A stretch of 64,000 bases of DNA from an uncultured Flavobacteriaceae bacterium (GCA_943789365.1 CALSTV010000001.1:310001-374000); one strand, 5' to 3'. Numbered from the stretch's first letter, positions 35,968-45,268 are shown. Numbers and translations: made by a program. The notes: a model not told the origin generated them from the sequence alone.

Positions 35968-36858
35968 CTATTTAATTTTTTCCCATTTTGCATTATTAGG
36001 CGCAGAAACTCGACGCAACAGACGTTTTAAATCGGCTGTGTTCACCGTGGGCCCCTCTTTAAACACCTCAACTATTTCATCGGCTTTGGCATCGAAAAAG
36101 AAACGAAATAAGTACGAGTTACGACTTCGGCCGTACAAATTGTTAAATAATAATATATTCTCAAGCACCGCATTTTTTGCTTTCTTTTCGTCTTCAGCAA
36201 ACCGATCAAAACCATCTCTATGATAGGCATACATAATTTGTCGGTATTCCTTGTGTGCAGTAGATAAGATTTGATCTACTAAGGTAAAGCGATTCAAACT
36301 GTTTCGTTTGGCTTCCCAACCTTCATAGTTTCCCTGTTGGGCTAAATTTGCAATATTGAGCGCCTGCTGATAAAAAGGTTCTCCGCCTTGCAAAGCAAAG
36401 GTATCTGAATCTATTGCCAAAATCATGTAGATATAATAGGTTATTAGCGAAACCAAGTTAGATTCGTAGGCATTTGGGTTGTAAATCAGAGGTTCATATT
36501 CTACATACTCAAAAGCAATAGCGTTGTCCTTATAATTAAATATGGGACTTTTATAGGAACTTCCATAGACTGGACGCACTGCATTGACCTGTAAGGTACC
36601 TGTAAAGTTCCCGTTGTTTTGGGAGTTAATAATGAGGGTCATCCCACATTCGATACGCTCCTGTGTTTTAAAAACCTTACTAGTCCATTGTTTGTTATTG
36701 ACAAAATCTGTCAAAGCCTTTTCAAGGGTTGAGAACACTTGTTTATTGGTACCGCTCAATTGATCTGCATTGATGGAGATCGAACATTTCAATTCTTGAG
36801 CATATCCTATTGCTGCCACAAGAAAGAATGCCGACAAAAACAATTGGTATTTACGCAT
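35968..36858 (-). CDS. porD: T9SS-associated protein PorD (DUF4835)
   Basis: A 296-residue exported protein with signal peptide (LFLSAFFLVAAIGYAQ). It has the DUF4835 pattern: ELKCSISINADQLSGTNKQ at the mature N-terminus, YEPLIYNPNAYESNLVSLIT in the middle and an acidic/basic C-terminal helical part. PorD is needed for type IX secretion or gliding in related species. It overlaps coaBC by 8 bases and sits in the conserved flavobacterial order next to recN. Proteins with T9SS sorting domains occur elsewhere in the window, so the system is expected to be active. Confidence 0.85.
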   Translation of the reverse strand: MRKYQLFLSAFFLVAAIGYAQELKCSISINADQLSGTNKQVFSTLEKALTDFVNNKQWTSKVFKTQERIECGMTLIINSQNNGNFTGTLQVNAVRPVYGSSYKSPIFNYKDNAIAFEYVEYEPLIYNPNAYESNLVSLITYYIYMILAIDSDTFALQGGEPFYQQALNIANLAQQGNYEGWEAKRNSLNRFTLVDQILSTAHKEYRQIMYAYHRDGFDRFAEDEKKAKNAVLENILLFNNLYGRSRNSYLFRFFFDAKADEIVEVFKEGPTVNTADLKRLLRRVSAPNNAKWEKIK

Positions 36859-38062
36859 GGTACCTTTTAAGTATTTCTGAAAATATATTTGAAGCTACAG
36901 CTTCTTTAGATTGTAACGGATATTCTGAAATAGTATTGCCTTTGTCGATAATGGTAATTTTATTCGTATCTCCTGCAAACCCTGCTCCTTTATCGCGCAG
37001 AGAATTCAATACAATCATGTCCAAGTTTTTACGCGCGAGCTTTCCTTTGGCATGTTCTATTTCATTGTTTGTTTCTAGGGCAAAACCAACCAAAAATTGT
37101 TGTTCTTTATGAGTTCCCATTGCCGCCAAAATATCTTTGGTTGCTTTCAATTCTATTGGAAGGTTGCCTTCTTGTTTTTTAATTTTTGTATCAGAAGTAC
37201 GCAATGGTGTATAATCAGCAACCGCTGCCGCCGCAATAGCAATATCTATTTCTTGATAGCGGGCGTGAACTTCATTGTACATTTGTTCTGCAGACACCAC
37301 ATCAATTCGTTTGACCAAGCTGTGAGAAATTTGCTGACTTGAAGGTCCAGAGATCAATAAGACTTCTGCACCAAGATTGGCTGCTTTACGAGCCAATTCA
37401 AATCCCATTTTCCCAGAGGAGTGGTTTCCAATAAAACGTACAGGGTCTATGGCTTCATAGGTTGGTCCAGCGGTTATCAGTACTTTTTTCCCTTTTAACG
37501 GAAGTTTCCCCTCCATATCCGCTTCTATAAACCGTATAATCTCTTCGGGTTCAGCCATACGTCCTTCTCCTACCAAACCACTTGCCAATTCACCAGAAGC
37601 GGCAGGAATCAACTGATTTCCATAGGATGTTAATTTTTCAATACTTTGTGTTGTTGATGGATGTTTGTACATATCTAAGTCCATCGCTGGAGCAAAGTAT
37701 ACTGGGCATTTTGCGGATAGATATACTGCCAACAACAGATTATCTACGGTACCATTTGTCATTTTAGACATGGTATTTGCCGTGGCAGGTGCAATGAGCA
37801 TAAGATCTGCCCAAAGTCCTAAATCTACATGGTTATTCCACAATTCATTCTCTTCATTTTTTTCATAAAAAACAGAATGTACTGGGTTTTTAGAAAGTGT
37901 AGATAGCGTAAGTGGGGTTATAAAATCCTTCGAAGCAGGAGTCATGACCACTTGGACATCGGCTCCTGCTTTGATACATAGTCTTACTAAATGAGCAGTT
38001 TTGTAGGCGGCAATTCCTGCGGTAACTCCTAATAGAATTTTCTTGCCTTTTAAAACACTCAT
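36851..38062 (-). CDS. coaBC: Bifunctional phosphopantothenoylcysteine decarboxylase/phosphopantothenate-cysteine ligase
   Basis: A 403-residue enzyme for two steps of coenzyme A synthesis. The flavin-binding CoaC half (1-180) has GVTAGIAAYK and the active-site His in NNHVDLG (about H78). Two canonical CoaC motifs are altered: PXMNXXMW reads PAMDLDMY (Asp at 127/128 region) and the ACGD clamp reads ASGL (Ser161 in place of the catalytic Cys). The CoaB half begins near KKVLITAGPTYEAIDPVRFI and includes FIGNHSSGKMG. I believe these CoaC substitutions are common in Bacteroidetes, but I cannot check. It starts 4 bases after rpoZ and overlaps porD by 8. Confidence 0.95.
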   Translation of the reverse strand: MSVLKGKKILLGVTAGIAAYKTAHLVRLCIKAGADVQVVMTPASKDFITPLTLSTLSKNPVHSVFYEKNEENELWNNHVDLGLWADLMLIAPATANTMSKMTNGTVDNLLLAVYLSAKCPVYFAPAMDLDMYKHPSTTQSIEKLTSYGNQLIPAASGELASGLVGEGRMAEPEEIIRFIEADMEGKLPLKGKKVLITAGPTYEAIDPVRFIGNHSSGKMGFELARKAANLGAEVLLISGPSSQQISHSLVKRIDVVSAEQMYNEVHARYQEIDIAIAAAAVADYTPLRTSDTKIKKQEGNLPIELKATKDILAAMGTHKEQQFLVGFALETNNEIEHAKGKLARKNLDMIVLNSLRDKGAGFAGDTNKITIIDKGNTISEYPLQSKEAVASNIFSEILKRYHA

Positions 38063-38066
38063 TTAT

Positions 38067-38390
38067 TTAGTCTTTTTGCTCTGAATCTCTATGATATACT
38101 TTATCATTCAACCATTCTTCAACAGCCATAGCATGACCTTTTGGAAGTTTTTCGTAAAATTTAGAAACTTCAATTTGTTCTTTATTTTCAAAAACTTCGT
38201 CTAAGCTATCACTATACGTAGCAAACTCTTCTAATTTCTCAACCAATTCCTTTTTCAAATCTCCATTGATCTGATTTGCTCTTTTTGCAATGATCGAAAT
38301 TGCCTCATAGATATTTCCTGTAGGTGCTTCTACTTTCGATTTATCGTAGGTTATAGTTGTGTCTGGTGCATTTGTGTTTTTGTGATCCAT
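38067..38390 (-). CDS. rpoZ: RNA polymerase omega subunit
   Basis: A 107-residue protein of the Bacteroidetes omega type. After an acidic N-terminal tail come GNIYEAISIIAKRANQING and KKELVEKLEEFA, the region that wraps the beta-prime C-terminus in other omegas. It is 13 bases downstream of bamD and 4 bases before coaBC, the usual flavobacterial order, which adds to the identification because omega is poorly conserved. Confidence 0.88.
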   Translation of the reverse strand: MDHKNTNAPDTTITYDKSKVEAPTGNIYEAISIIAKRANQINGDLKKELVEKLEEFATYSDSLDEVFENKEQIEVSKFYEKLPKGHAMAVEEWLNDKVYHRDSEQKD

Positions 38391-38403
38391 CGTTGACTAT
38401 TTA

Positions 38404-39204
38404 TTAACTTATTAATATTGCTTTTTCTTCTTTTATGCGTTTTAGCATGTTATCTGACTCCTTCATGTATGGAGATTCAGGATAATTCCTTTTTAGTTTT
38501 TCATAGGCCTTTTCGGCTGCAGTTAAACGTTGCCATTTCTTTTGATAGGTACTTCGTATACCGAGTTCATAGGAGGCTTTTAACTTGTAGAAAAAAGCGA
38601 CTTCTCTATAAGAAGTTCCCAAGAATTCTGAGGTAAGATTATCAAAAGAGGTTATTGCCGATTCGTAATAACCAATGTCGTAATACTGTTTTGCTATTTC
38701 AAAAGCTTTTGTTTCCAATTTGTATTGCAGTTCAAAAACCATCTGATTTGCTTCTGGCAAACGTTTAGAGTCTGGATAGGCATTGATATATTTTTGAAAA
38801 GAAGCTAAAGCTTCTCTGGTTGCCGTTTGATCTAAGCTGTATTTTGGAGATGCCATATAGTGGCTTTTGGCTGTTGTAAATTCAGCTTCTTCTCTTTTAG
38901 AACTGTTTGGATAATTTGATACAAAACGCCCAAAGTAATACGCTGCGCTTTCGTAATCCTTTGTATTAAAATAAGATTGTGATATCATATATTGAATACG
39001 CTCCATCTGAGGCTTTCCTTTATAGGCAGGCGTAATCATTTCAAACAAACGCAAAGCTTTAATAAACTTCTTGTCTTCGTAGAGCACTGTGGCCATTTTG
39101 TACTTCTCTTCAACTGTTCCCTTATTCAGTACATTATTGTACTTACTACAAGACATAAAGACAATTGCTACGAATACTATTAATAGATTTTTAGATGTAA
39201 GCAT
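38404..39204 (-). CDS. bamD: Outer membrane protein assembly factor BamD
   Basis: A 266-residue lipoprotein with lipobox IVFMSC (Cys19) and five TPR-like helical repeats, for example YESAAYYFGRFVSNYPNSS and KFIKALRLFEMITPAYKGK. It belongs to the BAM complex that inserts beta-barrel proteins such as SusC. A -7 element at 39209-39216 lies directly before the ATG. It is first in the operon with rpoZ, coaBC and porD. Confidence 0.93.
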   Translation of the reverse strand: MLTSKNLLIVFVAIVFMSCSKYNNVLNKGTVEEKYKMATVLYEDKKFIKALRLFEMITPAYKGKPQMERIQYMISQSYFNTKDYESAAYYFGRFVSNYPNSSKREEAEFTTAKSHYMASPKYSLDQTATREALASFQKYINAYPDSKRLPEANQMVFELQYKLETKAFEIAKQYYDIGYYESAITSFDNLTSEFLGTSYREVAFFYKLKASYELGIRSTYQKKWQRLTAAEKAYEKLKRNYPESPYMKESDNMLKRIKEEKAILIS

Positions 39205-39208
39205 TTTG

Positions 39209-39216
39209 CAAAATTA
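39209..39216 (-). promoter_or_regulatory. -7 element directly before bamD
   Basis: TAATTTTG on the minus strand ends 5 bases before the ATG at 39204. If this element is used, transcription would begin at or within a few bases of the start codon, giving a leaderless or nearly leaderless mRNA. Confidence 0.45.
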
Positions 39217-39307
39217 ATCATTATTTGTGAATTATTAAAGTGATTTCTCAATTTGAAACCAAAATCAAAAATAAGCGTTAAACGATTTAAAAAAAACCGT
39301 AGAGACG

Positions 39308-40213
39308 CTAAATATTTGTTAATTCACTTTTGTGTAAGTTTTTTGCAAAAAGTGTCAATTTACCCGTAAGTTCTTTTGTAGCATTTACCAATGGAAGTCT
39401 TACGTGATCTTCAGAGCTTACATCTCCCAGCACAGCAAGTAGTGCTTTGATTCCTACAGGGTTTCCTTCTTCAAAGATTAAATCTATGACCTCCATCAAT
39501 TGGTATTGAATTTCAAAAGCAGCTTTCGTATTTCCTTCCAAGCCGAATCGAATCATTTCCGAAAATTCTCTCGGATACGCTTGTCCAACCACAGAAATAA
39601 CGCCTGCACCCCCAGCCAAAGTCATTGGTAATGCAATCATATCGTCGCCAGACATTACCAAAAAGTCTTTTGGAACGCTTTGTAAAAGCTTCATGGCTTG
39701 CACCAAATCGCCTGCTGCCTCCTTTACTCCAATTATAGTATCATTCGCTGCTGCCAATCGAACTACGGTTTCTGGAGCTATATTTGAACTTGTTCGTCCT
39801 GGTACATTGTAAAGTATTACTGGAATTGGGCTCGCCTCCGCGACAGCGATGTAATGTTGGTATATGCCTTCTTGGGAAGGTTTGTTGTAATACGGAGAAA
39901 CTGAAAGTACAGCATCAAAATCTGATACATCCAAATTTTCCAAATCACTAACGACTTGGGCTGTATTATTACCTCCAACACCTAATACTAATGGTAAACG
40001 ACCGTTGTTTACGGCAATCACTTTTTGCTTCACCTGCTCCTTCTCCTCTGCCGTCAAAGTTACTGATTCCCCTGTAGTACCAAGTACAACAAGATATTCA
40101 ACACCATTGTCGATTTGAAAATTGACAAGTTCTTCTAAGGCGACAAAATCAATACTTTTATCTTCCTTAAAAGGTGTAATCAATGCGGTACCAGTTCCAA
40201 AAAATGCTTGCAT
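39308..40213 (-). CDS. dapA: 4-hydroxy-tetrahydrodipicolinate synthase
   Basis: A 301-residue aldolase that condenses pyruvate with aspartate semialdehyde, the first step toward lysine and diaminopimelate. The Schiff-base Lys is in [10 protein letters not shown] (about K164), Tyr135 is in ILYNVPGRT, and the TT pair is in LGTTGES (46-47). Length is normal. The start overlaps the stop of the upstream DUF6913-type gene by one base (TAATG), so translation is coupled. Confidence 0.97.
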   Translation of the reverse strand: MQAFFGTGTALITPFKEDKSIDFVALEELVNFQIDNGVEYLVVLGTTGESVTLTAEEKEQVKQKVIAVNNGRLPLVLGVGGNNTAQVVSDLENLDVSDFDAVLSVSPYYNKPSQEGIYQHYIAVAEASPIPVILYNVPGRTSSNIAPETVVRLAAANDTIIGVKEAAGDLVQAMKLLQSVPKDFLVMSGDDMIALPMTLAGGAGVISVVGQAYPREFSEMIRFGLEGNTKAAFEIQYQLMEVIDLIFEEGNPVGIKALLAVLGDVSSEDHVRLPLVNATKELTGKLTLFAKNLHKSELTNI

Positions 40214-40737
40214 TATAATTTGTTTAATAACTTTAAATATTTTACCATTTCAGTATTCAACACTTCAATTCTTCTTTCGTTGTCTGAAATTGCCAAATCA
40301 TACAAGCTGGTCTCCGCTGCTGCAAAACCGACTTTAAATTTCGACTTGGACTGCAAAGTTATCACATTCAAATATAAATTTTCTTCAAATCCGTAGTTTA
40401 TCAACAAATCATATTCATTTTTAACAAATTCTTTTAGCTTGTTTAATTTTAAACTTCCATACCAGCCAAAATCTTTGAAAGTACATTCGTAGTCGGTATA
40501 TTCTTGCTCTTTTTCGAAGTTCTTATATACCAAAAACCGTAAGTTTTCTTTTGGAATTTTGAAGTCGTTTTCTACGGCACGCAACACATTAAAGGCTAAA
40601 AACTGAGATTCTTCAATAAGAATTCCAACAGTTCTTATTTTTGAAGCATCCATATTTCTTGTCTCCGAAAGTGATTCTTCATGGGATTTTTTGAATTTCT
40701 TTTGAATACTTTTCCTTTTCAACTTGGCTAAAAACAT
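40213..40737 (-). CDS. DUF6913-like protein of unknown function
   Basis: A 174-residue cytoplasmic protein with a basic N-terminus ([17 protein letters not shown]), then [20 protein letters not shown] and a Rossmann-like alternation. [13 protein letters not shown] and [13 protein letters not shown] follow. It is regularly found upstream of dapA in flavobacteria, as I recall under the name DUF6913. It shares a TAATG overlap with dapA. No catalytic motif is recognised. Confidence 0.75.
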   Translation of the reverse strand: MFLAKLKRKSIQKKFKKSHEESLSETRNMDASKIRTVGILIEESQFLAFNVLRAVENDFKIPKENLRFLVYKNFEKEQEYTDYECTFKDFGWYGSLKLNKLKEFVKNEYDLLINYGFEENLYLNVITLQSKSKFKVGFAAAETSLYDLAISDNERRIEVLNTEMVKYLKLLNKL

Positions 40738-40848
40738 GCTTGAATTTTGATTTACACAAAACTACTTAATTTAATCATAGGAAGCGTTCTTTTTTGAGCT
40801 ACTTGTAATTACAACAAAAAAACACGACGAATTTGAAAAACACAAAAG

Positions 40849-41235
40849 ATGAAAAAACACATAACTTTAGTACTGAGACTAATTATTTCTGTAATTTTAA
40901 TTCAAACTTTACGTTTTAAATTCACGGGACATCCCGACAGCGTTTATATTTTTTCTCAGGTAGGCTTAGAGCCTTTTGGAAGAATTGGTATTGGAATTAT
41001 TGAACTTATAGCCGCCATTCTCATTTTAATTCCGAAAACGAGTTGGCTGGGTGCTTTGATGAGTTTAGGAGTGATTAGTGGTGCAGTTATGATGCATTTA
41101 ACCCAATTAGGTATTGAAGTCCAAGGCGATGGCGGGCTTCTTTTTTACACAGCACTTTTGGTCTGGGCACTTTCAGTAGTATTGCTTTGGAAAGAACGTA
41201 AACAAATTCCTTTTGTTGGTAGTCGTTTTGGATAA
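40849..41235 (+). CDS. DoxX-family membrane protein
   Basis: A 128-residue inner-membrane protein with four predicted helices, the DoxX layout. The N-terminal helix runs LRLIISVILIQTLRF, followed by KFTGHPDSVYIFSQVGLEPF and GIIELIAAILILIPKTSWLG. The function of this family is mostly unknown; some members act in quinone or sulfur metabolism. It is a single plus-strand gene, convergent with clpS, which ends 3 bases away. Confidence 0.8.
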   Translation: MKKHITLVLRLIISVILIQTLRFKFTGHPDSVYIFSQVGLEPFGRIGIGIIELIAAILILIPKTSWLGALMSLGVISGAVMMHLTQLGIEVQGDGGLLFYTALLVWALSVVLLWKERKQIPFVGSRFG

Positions 41236-41238
41236 AAG

Positions 41239-41520
41239 CTATACCAATTCAGCAGAAAGACCTAATTCTTGTAACTTACTACATTTAGGCTTCAAATCGT
41301 CGTACTCACCAGATTTTACGGTACATTTTCCTTTGTAGTGTACTAAAACGGTGCATTGTTCTGCTTGCTCTAAGGTGTGCTCACAAACATCAATCAAGGA
41401 TTCAATTACAAAATCAAAAGTGTTAACGTCGTCATTATGCAAAATAATCTCATGCTGAGGGGTTGTCATTTCTAAGATGTCTAACTCCTCTTGTATTTTC
41501 TCTTTCGTGTTCATCATCAT
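41239..41520 (-). CDS. clpS: ATP-dependent Clp protease adaptor ClpS
   Basis: A 93-residue adaptor that delivers N-degron substrates to ClpAP/ClpCP. The signature is IILHNDDVNTFDFVIESL, followed by EQAEQCTVLVHYKGKC, which lines the N-degron pocket. Three Met codons open the frame (MMM); any could be used. It lies 60 bases downstream of prmA in the same direction. Confidence 0.92.
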   Translation of the reverse strand: MMMNTKEKIQEELDILEMTTPQHEIILHNDDVNTFDFVIESLIDVCEHTLEQAEQCTVLVHYKGKCTVKSGEYDDLKPKCSKLQELGLSAELV

Positions 41521-41580
41521 ACTACTTCATTTATGCTTTTCATCTAAAGGAAACTCTAGATTTCTTTTCAGACTACAAAT

Positions 41581-42420
41581 TTAAACTTTTTTTAGATATT
41601 TCAACGATACCCAATTGTTACGTTCCAAGGTTTTTTGAAGTGTCATTCCTAAAGTACTTGCTTTGGCATCTATTAATGGAATGTCTTCTTTGTAAAAACC
41701 ACTTAACAATAAGAAACCATTTGCTTCCAAACAATTTGCATACACCTCCATATCATTTAACAAGATATTTCTGTTGATATTTGCAATGATTACATCGTAT
41801 TGTTTTCCTTCTAACAAGCTCACCTCTCCTTCATAAGCCGAGATATGTGTACAATTATTGCGTTCAATATTTTCCAATGAGTTTTCATAGCACCAACGAT
41901 CTATATCGATTGCATCTATAGGTTGCGCTCCTTTCATCTCCGCAAAGATGGCCAAAATTCCGGTACCACAGCCCATATCTAAAGTCTTCTTAGCTTCTAA
42001 ATCCATTTCTAACAAATGCTGCACCATCATATGAGTAGTCTCATGATGTCCTGTACCAAAACTCATTTTTGGTTCAATAACAATATCGTATGGTAAATTT
42101 GGATTTTCGTGAAATGGAGCACGAATCGAAACTTTGTCAGCTACCTGAATTTGATTGAAATTTTTCTCCCACTCACTATTCCAGTTTACCTGTGCTATTT
42201 CTTCAGATGTGTAACGAATTTCAAATTCATTGGAATTCAACACAAATATACTTTCCAAAAGACCTTCTTTCCATTCTTCTTTCTGAATGTATGCGACGAC
42301 CCCCTCTTCATTTTCAACAAAACTTTCGAAACCTGCATAGCCCAGTTCGGCAATTAACATTTCAGTTGCGGGCTCTTTAGGGGATACGGTAAAGGTATAA
42401 GCTAAATATATGGCGTTCAT
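41581..42420 (-). CDS. prmA: Ribosomal protein L11 methyltransferase
   Basis: A 279-residue SAM-dependent methyltransferase that trimethylates L11. The catalytic domain has EPKMSFGTGHHETTHMM, the SAM-binding LDMGCGTGILAIFAEMKGA and VIIANINRNILLND (motif IV). The N-terminal substrate-binding domain is about 110 residues. It has a -7 element at 42439-42446 and is followed by clpS, the usual flavobacterial pair downstream of tpiA. Confidence 0.95.
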   Translation of the reverse strand: MNAIYLAYTFTVSPKEPATEMLIAELGYAGFESFVENEEGVVAYIQKEEWKEGLLESIFVLNSNEFEIRYTSEEIAQVNWNSEWEKNFNQIQVADKVSIRAPFHENPNLPYDIVIEPKMSFGTGHHETTHMMVQHLLEMDLEAKKTLDMGCGTGILAIFAEMKGAQPIDAIDIDRWCYENSLENIERNNCTHISAYEGEVSLLEGKQYDVIIANINRNILLNDMEVYANCLEANGFLLLSGFYKEDIPLIDAKASTLGMTLQKTLERNNWVSLKYLKKV

Positions 42421-42438
42421 CTCTTATTTATTTTGCTG

Positions 42439-42446
42439 CAAATATA
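42439..42446 (-). promoter_or_regulatory. -7 element for prmA
   Basis: TATATTTG on the minus strand lies 18 bases upstream of the prmA ATG. The heptamer repeat begins 15 bases further upstream, so any -33 element would lie inside the repeat. Confidence 0.55.
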
Positions 42447-42460
42447 CGTTTTTTGCTTTT

Positions 42461-42564
42461 TGGTTGGTGACTTTTGGCTTTTGGCTTTCGGCTTTCGGCA
42501 TTTGACTATCGGCTATCAGCTAACGGTTAACGGTTATCGGTTATCGGTTATCGGTTATCGGTTT
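42461..42564. repeat. Long degenerate heptamer tandem repeat
   Basis: About fourteen 7-bp units that change gradually along the array: GGCTTTT, GGCTTTC, GGCATTT, GACTATC, GGCTATC, AGCTAAC, GGTTAAC, then four or five GGTTATC. It lies between the prmA promoter and the tpiA terminator. Confidence 0.95.
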
Positions 42565-42566
42565 CT

Positions 42567-42609
42567 AAAAAAAGAAACGATTGCTCATCAAACGGATGAG
42601 CAATCGTTT
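42567..42609 (-). terminator. Intrinsic terminator of tpiA
   Basis: A perfect 14-bp stem (AAACGATTGCTCAT at 42575-42588, ATGAGCAATCGTTT at 42596-42609) with a 7-base loop. On the minus strand it is followed by CTTTTTTTAG. It lies 75 bases past the tpiA stop. Confidence 0.9.
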
Positions 42610-42683
42610 AGGTTTAATTTATTAGGTTGTTTGGAGAGACTTGCATTTTAGCTATTTACTAAAACACACCTAAAGTTTTAAAT

Positions 42684-43445
42684 TTATTGAATTGCTTCAA
42701 TGATGGCAATAAAATCTTCTACCTGTAAAGCAGCACCACCTATCAATCCACCATCAACATCTTCTTTCGAAAAAATTTCTTTTGCGTTTCCTGGTTTACA
42801 AGAACCACCATACAAAATAGAAACGTCTTGCGACAATGCTTCAGTGTATTTATCAGCCACAATTTTTCTAATAAACGCATGCATTTCTTGCGCTTGTTCA
42901 GCAGTTGCAGTTTCACCTGTTCCAATAGCCCATACGGGTTCGTATGCCAATACTATATTGCTCCAAGCCGCAGCTTCTAAATGGAACAATGCGTTTGAGA
43001 TTTGCGATTCTACTATTGAAAAGTGATTTCCAGATTTACGGTCTTCCAACAATTCACCAAAACAAAAAATTACTTCCAAACCATTTGCCAACGCAGCGTT
43101 TACCTTTTCAGCTAACAAAGCATCCGACTCACCAAAGTACTCTCTTCTTTCAGAGTGTCCAAGGATTACAGATTTCAAACCAATTGAAGTCAACATTTCA
43201 GCAGAAATTTCACCTGTATATGCTCCACTTTTTGCTTGGTGCATGTTTTGAGCTGCTACTTCAACTACAGATCCTGAAGTTACCTCAGCTACAGCTGTTA
43301 AGTTTACAAAGGTTGGTGCAACTACCACTCTTGTATTGTTTAAGGTTTTTCCACTCAACCCAGCAACCAATCCGTTCGCCAATGCTTTAGACGCTGCCAA
43401 ATCATTATTCATTTTCCAGTTTCCTGCTACTATTTTACTTCTCAT
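42684..43445 (-). CDS. tpiA: Triosephosphate isomerase
   Basis: A 253-residue glycolytic enzyme interconverting dihydroxyacetone phosphate and glyceraldehyde 3-phosphate. The catalytic residues are visible: K11 in GNWKMN, H96 in ILGHSERREYFGES and E168 in AYEPVWAIGTGE, with the phosphate-gripping loop after it and YGGSCKPGN near the end. Length is normal. A strong terminator follows. Confidence 0.98.
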   Translation of the reverse strand: MRSKIVAGNWKMNNDLAASKALANGLVAGLSGKTLNNTRVVVAPTFVNLTAVAEVTSGSVVEVAAQNMHQAKSGAYTGEISAEMLTSIGLKSVILGHSERREYFGESDALLAEKVNAALANGLEVIFCFGELLEDRKSGNHFSIVESQISNALFHLEAAAWSNIVLAYEPVWAIGTGETATAEQAQEMHAFIRKIVADKYTEALSQDVSILYGGSCKPGNAKEIFSKEDVDGGLIGGAALQVEDFIAIIEAIQ

Positions 43446-43506
43446 GATTTAAATTTATTTAATTTATGTTTGCTTAAATAAGCAATTGTATTTCACTATT
43501 TATTTC

Positions 43507-43998
43507 TTATTTACGAATTGCTGCTTCAAATTTTTCATCATTAGCAACGGTTGCCTTGAACAATTCAATTGTTCCTGATGGTGCTACTACCATATATCTA
43601 GGAATCCAATCTAAATCAATCGATGCACAAAAATCGCCTTTCCATCCTGATTGCAGGTAATAATGTTCACCTCTTACATTGTATTTTTCAATTCCTTTCT
43701 TCCAAGATTTTTGGGTTTTATCTAAAGACAAAAACAAATATACAATATCCTGATTATATTCGTTTTGAAGTTCTTTTAATTTTGGCATTCCTTTTATACA
43801 ATCGGAACACCAAGAGGCCCAAACTTCTATGACCACTTTTTTTCCTTTGTATTTCTTTAGTATTTCTGAAAAAGAAATACTTTCTCCTTCTAAAGTTACC
43901 AGTCGGTCTGACAAGGCTTTGTCAGAAAATTTAGTTGTATCCTGTGCTGCAACACAAGAAACGAACATAAAAAGTAAAGCTATGAATAGATTTTTCAT
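43507..43998 (-). CDS. TlpA-like thioredoxin-fold protein
   Basis: A 163-residue exported protein. The signal (LFIALLFMFVSCVAAQ) contains FVSC, a possible but weak lipobox. The thioredoxin-like domain (about 40-163) has the redox motif WASWCSDCIKGMPKL (CxxC = CSDC) and VVAPSGTIELF. Members act as periplasmic thiol reductases or oxidases. It lies 61 bases upstream of tpiA in the same direction. Confidence 0.85.
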   Translation of the reverse strand: MKNLFIALLFMFVSCVAAQDTTKFSDKALSDRLVTLEGESISFSEILKKYKGKKVVIEVWASWCSDCIKGMPKLKELQNEYNQDIVYLFLSLDKTQKSWKKGIEKYNVRGEHYYLQSGWKGDFCASIDLDWIPRYMVVAPSGTIELFKATVANDEKFEAAIRK

Positions 43999-44128
43999 TT
44001 TTGATATGAATTGAATTTGTGAATAATTACGTCTGAAAATTAAGACACAAAAAACATGGCAAACTTACATTTATTTGCTTGTTTTTTCATCAAAACTAAT
44101 TTCACTTCACGCAAACGTTTTCGGATAA

Positions 44129-45205
44129 CTAACCCAATCTCACTTTAGGATCTAGCCAACCATACAACAAATCCACCAATATATTTATGAGTATAAACAA
44201 ACTTGCAATAACAATTACGGCCCCCATAATTACGGGTTGATCTAAGGTGTTTAGTGCATCTACAATTTCTTTTCCCAGCCCGTTCCAATTGAAGATATAC
44301 TCAACAAAAACTGCTCCAGCTAACATGGAAGCAAACCAACCGGATATTGCTGTAATAACCGGGTTTAACGCATTTTTTAAAGCATGTTTATATAAGATTC
44401 TAAACAAAGACAATCCTTTCGCTTTTGCAGTACGAATATAGTCTTGATGTAAAACGTCTAACAAGGAACTTCTCATCAATTGAATCACCACTGCCAATGG
44501 ACGTATCCCTAAAACAACTGCAGGCAAAATAAGGTTCTTCCATTGCAGAAAAACACCTTCACCAAAATCATCTACTTCATACAAACTACCCGTCATATTT
44601 AAGTGCGTATATTTCTGCAAAACAAATCCAAATACCCATGCAAAAACAATCGCAGACAGAAAGGAAGGCACACTCATACCTATGGTACTAATAACCGCTA
44701 CAATTCGGTCGAAATAACTATCCTTGTACAGGGCTGAAAGTATACCAAACAACACACCAATAAGCAAAGCAATACCAATTGCACTCAGTGCTAACACAGC
44801 TGTATTGGGTAAGGTCTCCGAGATGATATTCACTACAGGTTTGCCATTTTTCTGAAAAGATTGACGTAAATATGGATATTTTAAAACCAAATTAAAAGAT
44901 TCAAAAGAAAGGATCACTTTTGTATTGTATTTCTCCGATTCCAATGCTGTATAATGACCATTCGAAGTACTATGGATAGAAACTGGAGATAGGTCGTTTA
45001 AATAATATACATACTGCGTTGTCAAAGGTTTGTCGAATCCATACTTCTTTTTAATGGCGGTCAATTGCGCACTGTCTTGTCTTTGATCTAAAAGCATGCG
45101 GGCTGGATCTCCTGGCAACACGTTAAATAAGAGAAACACCACAGTAATTACCCCAAACAAGGTAAAAAAACCATAACCTAACTTTTGTAAAACATTTTGG
45201 ATCAT
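44129..45205 (-). CDS. OppB/DppB-type ABC transporter permease
   Basis: A 358-residue inner-membrane permease of peptide/nickel-type ABC importers. The frame opens at 45256, but the ATG at 45205 gives MIQNVLQKLGYGFFTLFGV, the family's usual N-terminus. Six helices are predicted. A long periplasmic loop (about 60-130) separates helix 1 from the rest. The EAA-type loop is in LRPLAVVIQLMRSSLLDVLH and DYIRTAKAKGLSLFRILYKH, and the end is LLYGWLDPKVRLG. No partner permease (OppC), ATPase or binding protein is adjacent, so these must be elsewhere. Confidence 0.9.
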   Translation of the reverse strand: MIQNVLQKLGYGFFTLFGVITVVFLLFNVLPGDPARMLLDQRQDSAQLTAIKKKYGFDKPLTTQYVYYLNDLSPVSIHSTSNGHYTALESEKYNTKVILSFESFNLVLKYPYLRQSFQKNGKPVVNIISETLPNTAVLALSAIGIALLIGVLFGILSALYKDSYFDRIVAVISTIGMSVPSFLSAIVFAWVFGFVLQKYTHLNMTGSLYEVDDFGEGVFLQWKNLILPAVVLGIRPLAVVIQLMRSSLLDVLHQDYIRTAKAKGLSLFRILYKHALKNALNPVITAISGWFASMLAGAVFVEYIFNWNGLGKEIVDALNTLDQPVIMGAVIVIASLFILINILVDLLYGWLDPKVRLG

Positions 45206-45268
45206 ATCTATCGCTGTAACGAAACAAATGTAAGGAATAATTTCATTTATGGTCATGCATTGTTACTC

